From Sphingomonadales bacterium UBA6157 (lineage in GTDB: Bacteria; Pseudomonadota; Alphaproteobacteria; Sphingomonadales; Sphingomonadaceae), in NCBI GenBank assembly GCA_002423025.1, contig DIUN01000032.1, positions 1-13,871 on the forward strand: a DNA stretch of 13,871 bases. Direction: 5' to 3'. Numbering within the stretch: position 1 is the first letter of the stretch; the number at the start of each line of letters is the position of its first letter. Below, piece by piece: positions 13,176 through 13,871 of the stretch. Under the pieces are notes generated by a model, which was not told the DNA's origin, did no database searches, and saw nothing but the letters and a program-made list of their open reading frames with translations. The position numbers were made by a program, and so were the translations under genes.

Positions 13176-13871
13176 CTATGCGGCCTCGGCGGCCAGCTTC
13201 TGGGCCTTGGCGACGGCGTCTTCAATGGTGCCGACAAGGTAGAAGGCGGCTTCCGGCAGGTGATCATACTCACCGGCGACGATCGCCTTGAAGCCCTTGA
13301 TGGTGTCTTCCACCGCCACGAACACGCCCGGGGTGCCGGTGAAGATTTCGGCAACATGGAACGGCTGGCTGAGGAAGCGCTGGATCTTGCGGGCGCGGGA
13401 GACGACGAGCTTGTCCTCTTCCGAGAGCTCATCCATGCCGAGAATGGCGATGATGTCCTGCAGCGACTTGTACTTCTGCAGCACTTCCTGGACCGAGCGG
13501 GCGACGTTGTAATGCTCTTCGCCAACGGTGCGCGGCTCAAGGACGCGGCTGGTCGAATCGAGCGGATCCACGGCCGGGTAGATGCCGAGTTCGGCGATCG
13601 AGCGGCTGAGGGTCGTGGTGGCATCAAGGTGGGCGAACGAGGTGGCCGGCGCAGGGTCGGTCAAATCGTCGGCGGGCACGTAGATCGCCTGCACCGAGGT
13701 GATCGAACCCTTGTTGGTGGAGGTGATGCGCTCCTGCAGCTGGCCCATGTCGGTGGCCAGGGTCGGCTGGTAGCCCACGGCCGAAGGAATGCGGCCGAGC
13801 AGAGCCGACACTTCCGAGCCGGCCTGGGTGAAGCGGAAGATGTTGTCCACGAAGAACAGCACGTCCTGGCC
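13176..13871 (-). CDS. atpD: F1Fo ATP synthase subunit beta, C-terminal part (5' end outside window)
   Basis: Catalytic subunit of the ATP synthase F1 head. The frame enters from the right edge with GQDVLFFVDNIFRFTQAGSEVSALLGRIPSAVGYQPTL. This contains the Walker B strand (VLFFVDN) and the beta-subunit signature region. PAPATSFAHLDATTTLSR follows, and then LDSTSRVLEPRTVGEEHY before the C-terminal helical domain with LGMDELSEEDKLVVSRARKIQRFLSQPFHVAEIFTG. This helical domain includes the DELSEED motif that couples to gamma rotation. The last residues KAQKLAAEAA end at TAG (13176-13178). About 231 residues are in the window; the P-loop half is outside. The frame has no start here, and a GTG at 13862 is internal. 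Confidence 0.98.
   Translation of the reverse strand, partial: GQDVLFFVDNIFRFTQAGSEVSALLGRIPSAVGYQPTLATDMGQLQERITSTNKGSITSVQAIYVPADDLTDPAPATSFAHLDATTTLSRSIAELGIYPAVDPLDSTSRVLEPRTVGEEHYNVARSVQEVLQKYKSLQDIIAILGMDELSEEDKLVVSRARKIQRFLSQPFHVAEIFTGTPGVFVAVEDTIKGFKAIVAGEYDHLPEAAFYLVGTIEDAVAKAQKLAAEAA

Overview
The window looks like chromosome of a GC-rich alphaproteobacterium, most likely from the Sphingomonadales. The order secY-adk-rpsM-rpsK-rpoA-rplQ, the SecB chaperone, and a small secreted protein with the VVCAR / YRIP / GxTGC pattern that I remember from sphingomonads all point that way. The order-level call is inference. No tRNA, rRNA, CRISPR array, IS element or phage gene was recognised.

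Left part (1-4147, all +): the end of the spc/alpha ribosomal operon. It holds the 3' part of secY, adk (TTG start overlapping the secY stop), rpsM, rpsK, rpoA and rplQ. The gaps between the last four genes, and the one before rpsM, each hold GC-rich stem-loops, most strikingly before rpsM and between rpsK and rpoA. Middle-left (4231-7337, +): secB (export chaperone), murJ (lipid II flippase, TTG start) and trpS (ATGA overlap with murJ). A DUF4136-type lipoprotein with a Gly/Trp-rich insert follows (7447-8139). It converges on a minus-strand secreted protein (8228-8707), with a long hairpin between them.

Middle-right (8816-12268): an accessory-looking module. A minus-strand GntR/UTRA regulator is divergent from a plus-strand operon of an MmgE/PrpD-family protein, a HapK-like alpha/beta-barrel protein and a short-chain dehydrogenase. 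A strong dyad around TGTCCGGACA lies in the divergent gap and is a natural operator. The module looks like a regulated small-molecule pathway of unknown substrate, and the MmgE/PrpD member seems to lack a conserved lysine of its family.

Right edge (12442-13871, all -): the end of the F1Fo ATP synthase operon, with partial atpD and then atpC. They are normally adjacent, but here a 103-codon, lower-GC ORF with one hydrophobic segment and five cysteines fills the gap almost exactly. This and the GntR/MmgE/HapK/SDR module are the least explained parts of the window. Several genes use GTG or TTG starts (adk, rpsM, rpoA, murJ, mmgE/prpD, gntR), so start calls rest on ribosome-binding sites and gene overlaps.
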